NCBI GenBank assembly: GCA_022059125.1
Contig: JAEUWY010000005.1
Coordinates: 1,240,001-1,304,000, forward strand
Direction of reading: 5' to 3'
DNA: 64,000 nucleotides
Source of the DNA: Corynespora cassiicola
Taxonomy: Eukaryota > Ascomycota > Dothideomycetes > Pleosporales > Corynesporascaceae
Under the pieces are notes generated by a model. The model worked only from the letters and a program-made list of their open reading frames with translations, was not told where the DNA came from and did no database searches. The position numbers were made by a program, and so were the translations under genes. Positions 1-10,112 of this stretch are shown here, one piece after another. How positions within the stretch are numbered: position 1 is the first letter of the stretch; each line of letters starts with the position of its first letter.

Positions 1-428
1 AGAACGCAGAGGTGGCGAGGTGCTTGGTCGAGGAGCTGGGTGCGGACTGGCAGCTCAGGAACGCAGAGGGCAAGACCGCCGAGGAGAAGATTGTGGAGGA
101 GGAGGGCGAGGCGCACGAGGTCTGCCAGTATCTGAGGAGCCTGAGGCCCAGCGGAGACCAGCCAAGCGCCGCTGCCCTGGAAACCAGCGGTGTTCATCCG
201 CCCCCGCCGCTTCCGGACGGCGTCAAGGTCAACGTCGGCACCATGGACGAGGATGCCGCCGGAGAAGCGCCTGACCCGGAGATACGACGGCGCATCGAAG
301 AGCTGGCTGCACGTGAAGACTTCCAGACTGAGGAGGTGCAGAGTCAGTTGAGGGAGTTGGTGTCAGAAGTTGTGACAGGAATGGGCGCGGACCAAGCGGC
401 CCGAAGTGTGCGAAGGAGGGTTGACTGA
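1..428 (+). CDS. Ankyrin-repeat protein, 3' end only
   Basis: The reading frame is already open at the left edge (first complete codon at position 3) and stops at 426-428, so only the last 141 residues are visible. The first part reads like the end of an ankyrin repeat (NAEVARCLVEELGADW, then LRNAEGKTAEE), the helix-turn-helix and loop pattern of that fold. A proline-rich linker (HPPPPLPDG) and a charged, helical C-terminal tail follow. Small fungal cytosolic or nuclear ankyrin proteins have this shape, but no specific partner can be named from the tail alone. The gene is convergent with PUF6, whose stop lies 266 bp away. Confidence 0.7.
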   Translation, partial: NAEVARCLVEELGADWQLRNAEGKTAEEKIVEEEGEAHEVCQYLRSLRPSGDQPSAAALETSGVHPPPPLPDGVKVNVGTMDEDAAGEAPDPEIRRRIEELAAREDFQTEEVQSQLRELVSEVVTGMGADQAARSVRRRVD

Positions 429-693
429 GAAAGAAATGAGCTTCTTGGCTTTGTTTGTGGGACGCGTAACACGACCGTGGAAGCTAGCATGGCAATATAA
501 AACGCCTAGGGACACCATGCCTCCAGAAAGTTCGACTCTTCTAGAGGTATATGGGACGCTGCCTAGCCTGCCCCACGCTGCCGGGGACGGGACATGTTAC
601 TAGGGATGGCGAAGTACAGTGATGGAACAAGCTCCGCGGCATTAGAAAAACCGTCGTGAGGGCTGCTCAATATACTACGAAATAAATAAACAT

Positions 694-2958
694 TTACAAC
701 TTTTCGAGCAGGATTCTTGCGCCTGCATTGCCACCACTCTTGCCTGGTGCTTTCTTTCCCTTCTTTGGCTTCTCGGCCTCGCTGGATGTCGAGTTGGCCG
801 CCGCCTGGAGTTCCTTGCGACCTTTCTTGAGAGCCTTCAAGGCCTCGTCCTTCTTTGTGAATCCATCAGCTTCCACCAGTCCCACAATCACAAATGAGCC
901 CTGTCCTGTCGCCCACTGAATTACATTGCCTTTAATCTGCTCCCAGAATAGATCCGCAAAACCCAAGGGCGGGTCTACGGGAACGACTTTCTTGGTCTGT
1001 GGATCGAATTTACCGCCTTGTACAAGGGTCTTTAGCATGTTCTTGCCGTGGCTTGCAGGCTTATCATCCCCAACGGCGGGCAACGAGCAATCAAGGATCT
1101 GCTGAGCAAGTTGTGCAACCTCAGTCAGTGCCTCTTTGCGCTTCGTTGGCTCGACCTCGGGCACGCCGACCAAGACCTCACCCATGAACTGCAGACCAAA
1201 GCCAAATGAAGCAAAATCCGTAGCTCTAGCTGTGATCGCTGTCAACAGCTGTGGTTCAACCGCCCTGGCGAGCTCTTGGAGACGGACGTTGGCGTCCTTT
1301 TTGGAAGTCCTCGCTCGTACTTCGTAAACTTCGGCAAGCCGTTCGCGAGTATTGTCGTCAAGAAGCCACTTGGCATCTGGCGCCAATGGATAAAGGAGAA
1401 CTGTTCGAGCACGGGTATCGCTAGTCAGATTGAGCACCTTCTCGGCCAGGCTGTCGTTGGCGGGCAGCAATTCGCCAAATATCGACTTGGACGTCAGTTT
1501 GGTATCATCAGTGACGGCCAATGCAGCGAGGAGGACGTGGTGTGCATTGGCATCGAAAGCCATCATCTCAATGGTATCCTTGTAAGGCCTCAAGAAGAGC
1601 TTGCGATCTTTTGCACCGCCATATGCAAATGCTAGCGACATGAGACGAGAACCGGGCTTTGTGAATGCAAGGTTCTTTAGAAGATCGACATTGTCCGCCT
1701 CCTCGCCTTCCTTGAGCGTCGCATCGGGCTTAAGATGTTCGAGGAACTCGTTCGCTTCAGATGAGCCAGGTTTCAAGGCCAGGAAATACTGAAGCATAGC
1801 GTCGTGGAGCAACGTAAAACCAGTGAGTTTCTTCTGAATGAGTTGGTTGATCTGAGCTTCCAGATAATCCATAATCGGCTTCCGCTTCTCGGGCGACTTC
1901 TCCAAGATTTCAGAAAGCTCCGCTGTATCGGGCCCCTCGGCCTTGAATCCCTTGATTGAGAACTCAGCCCCATACCATTCGCGGAGGAGACGCTTTTTCT
2001 GATCGGGAGTTGCGACTTGTCGGTAGGTATCGTCCAAAATCCAGGCAGCTTCCGGGTGGTTTATGAGACGACGCACATGGCCGTAGAATTCGGAGATGAT
2101 CAAGTCTCGAATTTCTGGGTCACTTTTCCATGTTAGAAGTAGCCATGTGATTTGACCTTGGAAACTTACCCCTTCTCAAGAAGCTTTGCAATCAAAAACT
2201 TCGAGTATTTGCCCTCGGCAAGGGTTTTGTATTCTCCTTGCAACTCCCGAGCCATCGATCTCCTTTGTTCCATTGTCGAGTATTTGATCGCGCACTGAAT
2301 GACACGTACAGAGTCGTGCTTGAACACAAGATCCTTCACACGGCCTGTGACGATGTCGAATAGCTCCTTGACAAGCTCCTTCCTCTCATCTTTTTCAATG
2401 TGTGATTTCAATCTCAGCTTCTCCCACAGCTTCTTCGACCGTTGGATGATGTCGGCATTTGGTTTCGCTGCTTTGCGCTCTTTCGCTAGAGCCTTCTGTT
2501 TGGCATGGGCTTCTTTCGAGGATTGCGCTAGGGCCTGTTAGTCGTCTCTGGAGTGCTTGAATGTGGGATTTCTTACCATTTGGGACGCCGGACTTCTTGT
2601 CTTCTCCAGAACTAAAGCTATCCCTCGTCTTCTTGCTGTGCTTTTGCGAATCGACCTTGGGCTTGGTATCCTCATCGCTAGACATATCGACGTCGCTGTC
2701 ATCGTGTTCGGCGCTGTTTGAGCCTGAAGACTTATCGGCAGAGAACCCATAGAAGCCGTTTTCAGGTTCGCTGGTATCTGACTCCATCAAATCGTCCGAA
2801 TCATCATCGACCTTGCTCTTTTTGGAAATCTTCGCAGGCTTAACCGCATTGCTCTCTTTGGAGCGCTTCGCCGCAGGTTTGTCGACTTTGGCCTTTTTGC
2901 TCTTGGATTTGCTGTCGGATTGGGTCGCGACCGCAGACTTTCTCTTGAGGCCTGCCAT
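694..2958 (-). CDS. PUF6: Pumilio-domain RNA-binding protein Puf6 (PUM3 family)
   Basis: Three exons, complement(694..2122, 2170..2527, 2577..2958), give 722 aa. The introns are 49 and 47 nt with GTAAG donors. The first 130 residues are a Lys/Ser/Asp-rich nuclear-type tail. A spectrin-like lead-in (EKLRLKSHIEKDERKELVKE) precedes the pumilio repeats (for example HDSVRVIQCAIKYST and YSKFLIAKLLEKG). The C-terminal third carries the CPL-type segment (SHGKNMLKTLVQGGKF, then GSFVIVGLVEADGF) and ends in a basic tail. In yeast, Puf6 is a nucleolar 60S-biogenesis factor that also represses ASH1 mRNA translation; the role here is inferred by homology. The intron 2 junction restores LLEKGDPEIRDLIISEFYG, which is strongly conserved in the family and fixes the splice sites. 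Confidence 0.93.
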
Positions 2959-4883
2959 TGTGTTGTGATGTGGTTGTTCCTTTTACTGAGAAATTGTTAG
3001 GCCTATGTCAAGCTCTCGAACTTTTTCACGGTCGTGGTTCAATGTTTATCCGAACCCTAACCGCCTTGGTACTAGCGCACAAGCGGGGCTCTCGCAGCCG
3101 AGGCGGGCCATCCCATCTTTCAGACTAGAGCTTCAGCGCATCGCTCACTTCCTGCTTCATCATTGACTACGTCGGATCAGGATTGGTGCTCTTCCAGGCC
3201 TTAATGGATGACCAAGCCTGAATGTTCTACGCATCACCTGGACACGCGATCCTTTTGCGGAATGCCACCATTTTACTATATTGTGCTTCACATGGGTTAG
3301 CAATTTCTCCTCACGCTCCTATAGCTTGACCAAGAATTTGCAACGGGAAGCTCCATTTTTGACCAGGTGCATCGCTCAATCGTCGCTTTACACCCGGGGT
3401 TCGTCAAATTGCGTGTTCAAACATGCAGTAAGTCAATCAAAGCTATGCAGCACTTTTGAAAGAATTCCTACCTGTGCTCTCATGCTGTTCTTATGATAAA
3501 ACCTACAAATATCACAAGTATAGTTTCGCTTTTTTCCCCAAAGACATGTTGCATACATTCCAACGCCAATTTCCCACCTGCAAACATAATCATCAGGCAC
3601 TGTGACCTACCATCCAGCATTACATGTGAGTCGTGCTCTGTTAGCATGGGTATCTATAAACCCCGCGAATGCTTGCAGATAATATGCCAGGAATGGTCTT
3701 ACGTTGCCCAAGCCCCAGGCTTTCCCCGGGCGATCATGTTTGCGGCAACCTCCGCTATTTCATTTAAATCGGTATAATACTACCATAGAGCCCAATTTGC
3801 CGACCTCATTCCTTGGTTCGTTCGGTTAATAGCTTAAACGGGTGCTTGAGTTCGCCTTTCCTAGTTCCAGCCCATGGCATCATTATTGCGTCTGTTCACG
3901 AATTGGAACTCCGGATCACCGCCATGTGCCTGTGCAGGTTGAACAAACCAGAAGATGAACTGAGACCGTCATGAGACTTTGGATGGCGTAATAACAGCCC
4001 AGATATGATGACGACAGCCTTTACCGAATCTCAGATGTGCGCAAAACTTGAATGAAATGGCGTCCAAAAGACCAGCATGTGGAAGCTGAACCTCCCCCAT
4101 CGTGACTGGAGATAAAGCATAGCAATAGCTTTCGCGGGCTATCATGTGTCTGCGGTCGGTTTGTTGCAATATCAGTGTATACTACAAACCTAGATTTCGA
4201 GCGGTATGATGAGTTGGGTCTAGGGAACGCAAACAAGAAACTACAATTCAGTTCCCGTCCGTTCCATAATTCAAATAGAATAAAATTGCTACCACGCATG
4301 CCTGCACCTTTCATATTCATCCAGCCACTGAGTAAAAACTATTTTTATTGCATCAGTACTCTGGATTCTACATCACTAGTTTGTTTCCTCGGGTCTTCAG
4401 TGTTATTTGTGGACCGTGAGAAAATCCGGGATGATGAACTCGGTCATCATGGGTCTTCTCAAAACCAGGAAGTACCGCCATGGTCATCTTATGGATGCCC
4501 AAATTTAGGAGTGTTACAAACCACATTTCATATCTTTATATTGCTATTCTATGTTGCTATTTTCCGGAATTTGCTCGTGTTTTCTCGCTCCAATGAGCCA
4601 TCTCTTCAAGCATATGACGAGGGCCGCATCGAAGGGAGACTTGCGCGTCCACTCCCACTCCCATGCCATTCTACAGTCAGGCCAACTTGCGTGATGGAAA
4701 TTTTCGGATCATCGGTTGTTCTTTCCGTGATTGATATGACGTTCACAAAGTTTCTTGCAGCCATCCAACCCATTGCAGCTGCTTAGGCCGTTGGTGAGAT
4801 ATATAAGGATTGTGTCCTCACTCAATTATACCCTCATTGAAGCATCGTTCAGTCCTTTCTTCAGAGTCAATTTCAATCGCAGA
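2959..4883. other. Intergenic region, no gene seen
   Basis: This 1.9 kb stretch separates the divergent PUF6 and secreted-protein genes. It is mildly AT-rich from about 3.2 to 4.7 kb. A 203-codon open frame at 4175-4786 has no recognisable domain, signal peptide or codon bias and is treated as chance. No tRNA or repeat was seen. It presumably holds both promoters. Confidence 0.6.
4799..4806 (+). promoter_or_regulatory. TATA box of the PSFS-repeat secreted protein gene
   Basis: The sequence atatataa lies 78 bp upstream of the ATG at 4884, a usual distance for a fungal TATA element with a short 5' leader. It supports the short two-exon gene as a real transcription unit. Confidence 0.5.
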
Positions 4884-5388
4884 ATGAAGCTTACCACTAT
4901 CTTGTACTTGCTTGGCATAACCAGGTAGGGCCCCAATTTCAGACCCTTCATTTGGTACATGAATTAACTTGAGTGTCAGCCTTGTTGCTGGTGCGCCTGC
5001 TCCTCAGGATGAGGAAGATCCGGAGGAGCCTGAGTTCCCAGGCTTCCCTAGCTTCAGCCGACCAGCTTTCCCCAGCTTTAGTCGGCCTGCTCTCCCAAGC
5101 TTCAGTCGACCCGCTGCTCCAAGCTTCAGCCTCCCGTCAGGTTTCCCTACTGGTCGTCCTCCAGTCCCCAGTTTCAGCGTTCCGGGGCCCCCTAGCGGAC
5201 GCCCGTCGCTTCCCCCGCGGCCTTCTTTCAGCGCAAGGCCTAGCTTCAGTCGATCTCTTCGCCCCACCCCACCGACTCTTCCTTCCCGCACCCGATCTTT
5301 TGTTATTCCTCCCCGCCCAACCCCAACCGCTGGCCCTGGGGATGATGATGATGATGAGGAGGAGGAGGAGGATGAAGATCAACAATGA
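4884..5388 (+). CDS. Small secreted Pro/Ser/Phe-repeat protein with acidic tail
   Basis: Two exons (4884..4924, 4980..5388) encode 149 aa; the 55-nt intron lies inside the signal-peptide coding region. Residues 1-18 form a signal peptide (MKLTTILYLLGITSLVAG), followed by an acidic patch. PSFS then occurs seven times (residues 37, 45, 53, 61, 77, 95 and 101). The first four copies follow an exact 8-residue period, x-P-S-F-S-R-P-A. The protein ends in a run of five Asp and a Glu-rich stretch (134-147). It has no Cys and no KR or RR dibasic site, so Kex2-type cutting into peptides is not indicated. I do not recognise a family. It could be a cell-wall or apoplastic repeat protein or an effector-like protein. 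The ATG was chosen because it gives a clean signal peptide and lies just below a TATA box. Confidence 0.72.
5050..5136 (+). repeat. 24-bp tandem repeat inside the secreted-protein gene
   Basis: Three full 24-bp units (5050, 5074 and 5098) and a partial fourth (from 5122) each begin agctt(c/t)ag and encode the 8-residue PSFSRP-type unit. Differences between units are mostly at third codon positions, which suggests an older duplication kept under protein-level constraint. Confidence 0.8.
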
Positions 5389-6827
5389 ATGATCAGATCA
5401 TAGGCTCGGTCCCGGTCATTGAGAAGAGCCTCGCACCAACAATTTCAATTTCTTCTAGGTGCCCCCCTCAACCATCAATCAAGAGGAGCCAACTCCTTCG
5501 CGAGCGTAAATCCAGGCTGGATTCGATTGAGCTGGCAAGGGCTGATGTCAGGGAACTGGTCTACTAGCTAGCATTCAATTCTTTTGTTGCTCATTCATTA
5601 CAATACTGTATATACTGTTGCTATCGAACTGTTTTTTGCCACCATTTTTACTCTCTCCTCAGCTCATCATACATACATCACTACAACATAACTGTTTTAA
5701 GCTTGACACCGAGTCGAAAGCCCGTAATTGCGAAAGGACGCTCCGGCATTGATTGGGCTACCCTGAACCCCGCTGCTCATCAATTCTAGACCCCTGCTAG
5801 GGCATGTCTCCGCACGAGCTCACTATACGTGGTACCGGGCTCTCAATTCACCCGCACATTCACCCGCAGCCCACCAACAGCACAGTTGGGCACATACTCA
5901 TCATACGCTCGATGTTTTCAGGCCAAGCATTACTAAACACCCATATTATAGGGGGAGAGAAAAAATTCTGCAACGAATTTCAGTCGTTGGATTTTGACAT
6001 ACGAAGCAGCTGATGTCAAGTAGTCTACAGACGATAAAGAGGACCAAATCCTTCGAATGATGCATTGGCCAAGATTGTCAAGCACCCGTACCTGAAGATC
6101 CAAATGCTTATTTCACATATACACATTCAATTTATCGTCATCGGCACTAGCAATCTACAAGTACACCCTCGCTGGGTTCTAGCATGCTGCATGCGCTGCT
6201 CTCAGACCCGGCGATTGGAACAAGGGATATAGCATGCAAGATGGTGCGCGCATATTGAGAGGTAGATAATCGAAGCATCCACATTGCCTTTGGGTACATG
6301 TGTGGTTGAAGCTTGTCACTTGGTGACCAAGATCCCATAAAATTAGAACAGGGCAATCTCTGAACGCCCTGGTTGTCTACAGGCTAAATGACCCAGCTTC
6401 ATCCTCCCATCCGAAGACTTTCCTTTCCACAGGGGCCAGGTGCTTGCATGATAGCTACAAAGGGCGATTGGGACTGATAGACTGTCACTTTAGCATACAT
6501 AATGCTGCCACGTAATAGGGAATGGGTTTACAAAAGGGGCTCCAACAAACATGATTTGCAACGCAGGCATGAGCCATCAACCACACTCAAAACACAAAAC
6601 ACATGGCACTGTAAGACTAGATCATAAACGAGTTGTTCAGATTATTTTACCAGTCTTCATTTCGGCTTTTCAAGCCACTGCACTACTATAAATTAAAGTA
6701 CGCTACATTGCGAAACAGTGGTATCATGCGAACGCAAAGCAAATCCTCATATCTGAAATGACAAACTTTTGGTGTACCGTCCTCCCAAACCCCACGCAAA
6801 CAAAAAATTAGTGCAGAAATTATGTAT
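5389..6827. other. Intergenic region, no gene seen
   Basis: The 1.4 kb between the convergent secreted-protein and MFS genes holds only short chance frames and presumably the 3' UTRs of both genes. No tRNA, repeat array or domain was recognised. Confidence 0.6.
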
Positions 6828-8735
6828 CTACTCTGAAGAACCAACAGGCTTGAACGTGGGCGCAAACTTGCTCTTCTCCCTAATCTTCCCGCCGCGAAGG
6901 TAAAACCACACGGGTACTGGGACAAGCACCACGGCCACACAACCCAGAAGCGTAGCCGCATACTGAATGCCCATACCCTGGAACATCTGCTGTGCGAAGA
7001 GCGGAAACACGGCTCCGCAGATACTGCGCAGGAAGGTGTTTGCGGCGATGGCGGAGGCGGCGAACATGAGGTAGGCGTCGACAAGATAGTTGAGGGCTTG
7101 GAGGAAGATGCTCAAGAGGCCGAAACCGATCAGAATACCTGAGAGCGTGGGCACGATCCAGTGGATGTCCTTTGTGTAGCCGGTCCAGCCGAACCAGAAG
7201 ATGCCGACGGCGAAGCAGACGCCTCCGACGATGACTTCGGGGAGACGCCACTCGGGAATGGGCATGTCGTGGTTGGCGGCGAGTTTCCTTTGGTAGCCGG
7301 GTTGGCGGATGAAGATTACGGTTCCGGCGAGGAGCTGGCCGGTGACCATGCCGAAGAAGGGGAGGCCACCGACGCCGAGGTTCATGCCGTGAACGCCCTG
7401 GAAGACGAGGGGGTACGCGGTAAGGAAGAGATACAAAAGGCCGTAGATGAAAGCCATGTAAATGGATACTTGTTCTCGTTAGCTAAAGCCAATGATGAAT
7501 ATTGGGTTGTCAAAACTTACGCAAAAGAACAATGGGTTCAGAGACCAGCATGCGCAGTGGGCGACTAAAGTTCTTCTCCAAAAGCTCTCGGAGATCGATT
7601 TCCACCTCGTCCTGCTTGGCGTGAATACCCCAGTTCTTGGTGCGCCTGCGGAGCTCGGCCGCCTTAGCGACCAATATCTGAGGCGGGTAGGTTTCCTCGA
7701 GGAAGATCAAGTTGCAGCCAAAGGCGAAGAAACCCATGATGGCGACAATGTACTCTGTCCAGCGCCACCCCAGATGGGACATGACGATGAAACCTCCGAC
7801 AAATGGTGCGAGAAGTGGGCCAGTAAATACAGTCATGGAGAAAATCGTAATAGCCATTCCACCTGAGAGGAAGTTAGCTTTGTGATTGAAGTTGAAAGTG
7901 TGCTGGGGGTCCAAGACTTACGAGTTCGGTTGTCAAACATGTCCGAAAAAACAGCAGCGACACAGGTCAATGGACACGCGCCAAAGAAACCAGCGAAGAA
8001 ACGACAGATCAAGATGGTTTGAAGATCCTTGCCCGTGGCAACGCCAATGTTGAAGATTGAAAAACCAAATGAAGCAATGACAAGCGGCAGTCGCCGTCCC
8101 TTGAGCTCTGAAAAGGGTGCCCAAAAGATGGGGCCAGTCGCAAAACCCAAAACATAGAGTGAAGTTCCCAGGACGCCGACAGTGGTGCCGACGTTGAACT
8201 CGGCGGCTACAACGCGGGTGGCTGCGCTGAAGATGGAGCTCCCAAAGGCGGAGGTCAGGGTGGTGAATCCTAGCATGGCGGCAGTGAAGATCTTCTTCTT
8301 GAAACTCCAGTTCTGCGCGTGCATTGGGTCGTTGGGGCCATCGAATTCGACGACATACTCCTCCCGATCTGGCAAAGGCGGCGGAAATGGCTTCCCTGCT
8401 CCGAAACTGGGCAGAGGTTTCCTCGACTGCCTGCTCTTGAGACTCGCGCCGACGGTGGCGCTGTGCTGCGACCGCTGTGTCTGGATGCGCGAGAGGGCTG
8501 TAGGGTGGCGCTCGATGTCGGCAATGTCTTCGTGTTGTGTGGGTGCTCTCGACATGCCATCGGCCCGGTCCTCGGCAGACGTGTCGGACGATGAGCTGGA
8601 CGAGGTCGAAACCGAGGATGCGGAAATGGTACGCTCGATTCGTTCGCCATGTTCGCCCTTTTCAAGATCGTGGTTGAAGCGCGTTGGGCTGGCGTCTTCC
8701 TCTGCCTGCGAGATGTATTTGTCCACGGGATCCAT
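6828..8735 (-). CDS. MFS drug/polyamine-type exporter, DHA1 family
   Basis: Three exons, complement(6828..7468, 7521..7862, 7922..8735), encode 598 aa. The first 150 residues are a Ser-rich cytoplasmic tail ending in the family linker EEYVVEFDGPNDPMHAQNWS. Twelve membrane segments follow. Motif A is visible as FSELKGRRLP after TM2, and RFFAGFFGACPLT marks TM4. The half before the central loop ends GWRWTEYIVAIMGF, and the loop carries LRRRTKNWG. This layout is that of the Tpo1/Flr1-like proton antiporters, which export polyamines, azoles or other toxicants across the plasma membrane; the substrate here is unknown. Intron junctions restore NRTRGMAITIFS and IVLLLSIYMAFIYG, both family-typical. 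A TATA-like element (minus strand, about 8811-8820) lies about 75 bp upstream of the ATG. Confidence 0.93.
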
Positions 8736-10112
8736 GGTGGAATGCGGCTGTCGAATGCGCGTAGGTGTGGGAGCAAAAGCAATTGGTAGCCCAAGCAGGG
8801 ACCTCGGGGGTATTATAAAAGAAAAGAATCTTTTACAGATTTCTTAAGTTCGCCTTAAGTCCTAGACTAGCAAGGGCACGCGCTTTGGGTCGGCAAGAAA
8901 GGGAGATGGACGGGCGTAAACGGTAAATGAGGGTCGGCCGAGGAGCATGTTTCATGGCTTACAGATGGGCTTCGGGGCTTGACCATGGAAATAGCGAGGC
9001 CCATTGGCTCCGAGGAGGCGCCAGACTGATGAGTACTCGCCGCCTAGTAGGCGTTCTAGAATAATCGGCACGTATCCTGGGAGAGGATTTTGTTTTTTCT
9101 TCGCAGCAATGACGTACATGTCGGTGTTAAGCCTGCCAAGCTTTTCCAGCCTCGGCCGATCGTACAAAACGGGAGACAAGCCGGCAGCCGCAAGCGGGTC
9201 CACCTCGTAAGGACGCGACGATAACTGTCCAAAATTCACCATGGAGCCCCTGAGACTGGAGAAACGGTACGCTTGCAAGACCGTCTTCGTCCGTCGCATG
9301 TCAAACCAAGAGGCAGGTCGCCGCCCCTAAAATCAGACATTGGTTGCCGGAGCGTTGGGCCGTACATCGGCCGTACCCGCTAGGTCCATCCTTCGAGGCT
9401 GGCTGCACATCTCCATGCACAAGGCTGATGCTTGGTCAGCGGCTGGACTGCTGACATGCACTTCTACAGCTTCTGCATCAAACAATCCAGACATGGGGTT
9501 TCATAGCAGGGTCCAAGGGTTTCGTGAGGAGACGGCTACTATTCCACGCGGCTGGCGAACCCGTGGACAAGCCCATCTGGCTCTGTCAGCCCAACGCCGT
9601 TTATCCGTGAAGCCTCGGCCTCAAGCTATGATTCACAATCCAAGTGGAGTCTATTGACACCCCACAGTCAGTCGCGGTCGGGTAGCAACCATCTCCTGAC
9701 ATGTCGTCCAGTGGCCGAGCGGCCGAATCGGGACTAGCTTGCAATCCGGAGGTGAGGGCGCTCTGATTGGTTGGCTCCATCGCGCTTAGTTGGACAAGAA
9801 TCTCATCGGCTGGTGAGCTTCAGAGCTCTTACACCCCGCTGGACGCACGTCACATCGCTCCCCGCCCATCGACGTAAACGTGGATACTGCGCAGCATTGT
9901 GTCAGTGCAGTGCTCGAACAATTGGACAGTCGTCGGTCCCGTTCGGTGCTCAGTGCGCAGATACTGCTCGCTCGGCGTAGAAACAGCTCGAACCGTCCAG
10001 TTCTGTCTGGCGCTGGACTCGATGCAAGTAGCGCCCGCCCACCAATAGAGATATAATGATGCTGTCTCCTTAATCCAAACACTTTTGGTCAATCAAGTAT
10101 ATTCATCTCGAA
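8736..10112. other. Intergenic region between divergent MFS and HSP78 genes
   Basis: This 1.4 kb stretch holds both promoters and no convincing gene; the 115-codon frame at 8952-9299 matches nothing known. I looked for alternating nGAAn heat-shock blocks upstream of HSP78. The nearest candidates, around 9980-10010, do not keep the 5-bp phase, so no heat-shock element is claimed. Confidence 0.55.
10042..10057 (+). promoter_or_regulatory. CCAAT and TATA-like elements of HSP78
   Basis: ccaat at 10042-10046 and atataat at 10051-10057 sit 56-71 bp upstream of the HSP78 ATG. The TATA placement is plausible. The CCAAT is unusually close to it and may be incidental. Confidence 0.35.

Noticed and set aside
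4175..4786. 203-codon open frame
   Set aside because: No domain, signal peptide or splice continuation; mildly AT-rich composition and mixed hydrophobic content look like chance.
9715..9740. tRNA-Leu/Ser-like string (gtggccgagcggcc)
   Set aside because: It resembles part of a class II D arm but no acceptor stem, anticodon arm or B box follows at the right distance.
9970..10015. Heat-shock element upstream of HSP78
   Set aside because: GAA and TTC blocks are present but not in the required 5-bp alternating phase.
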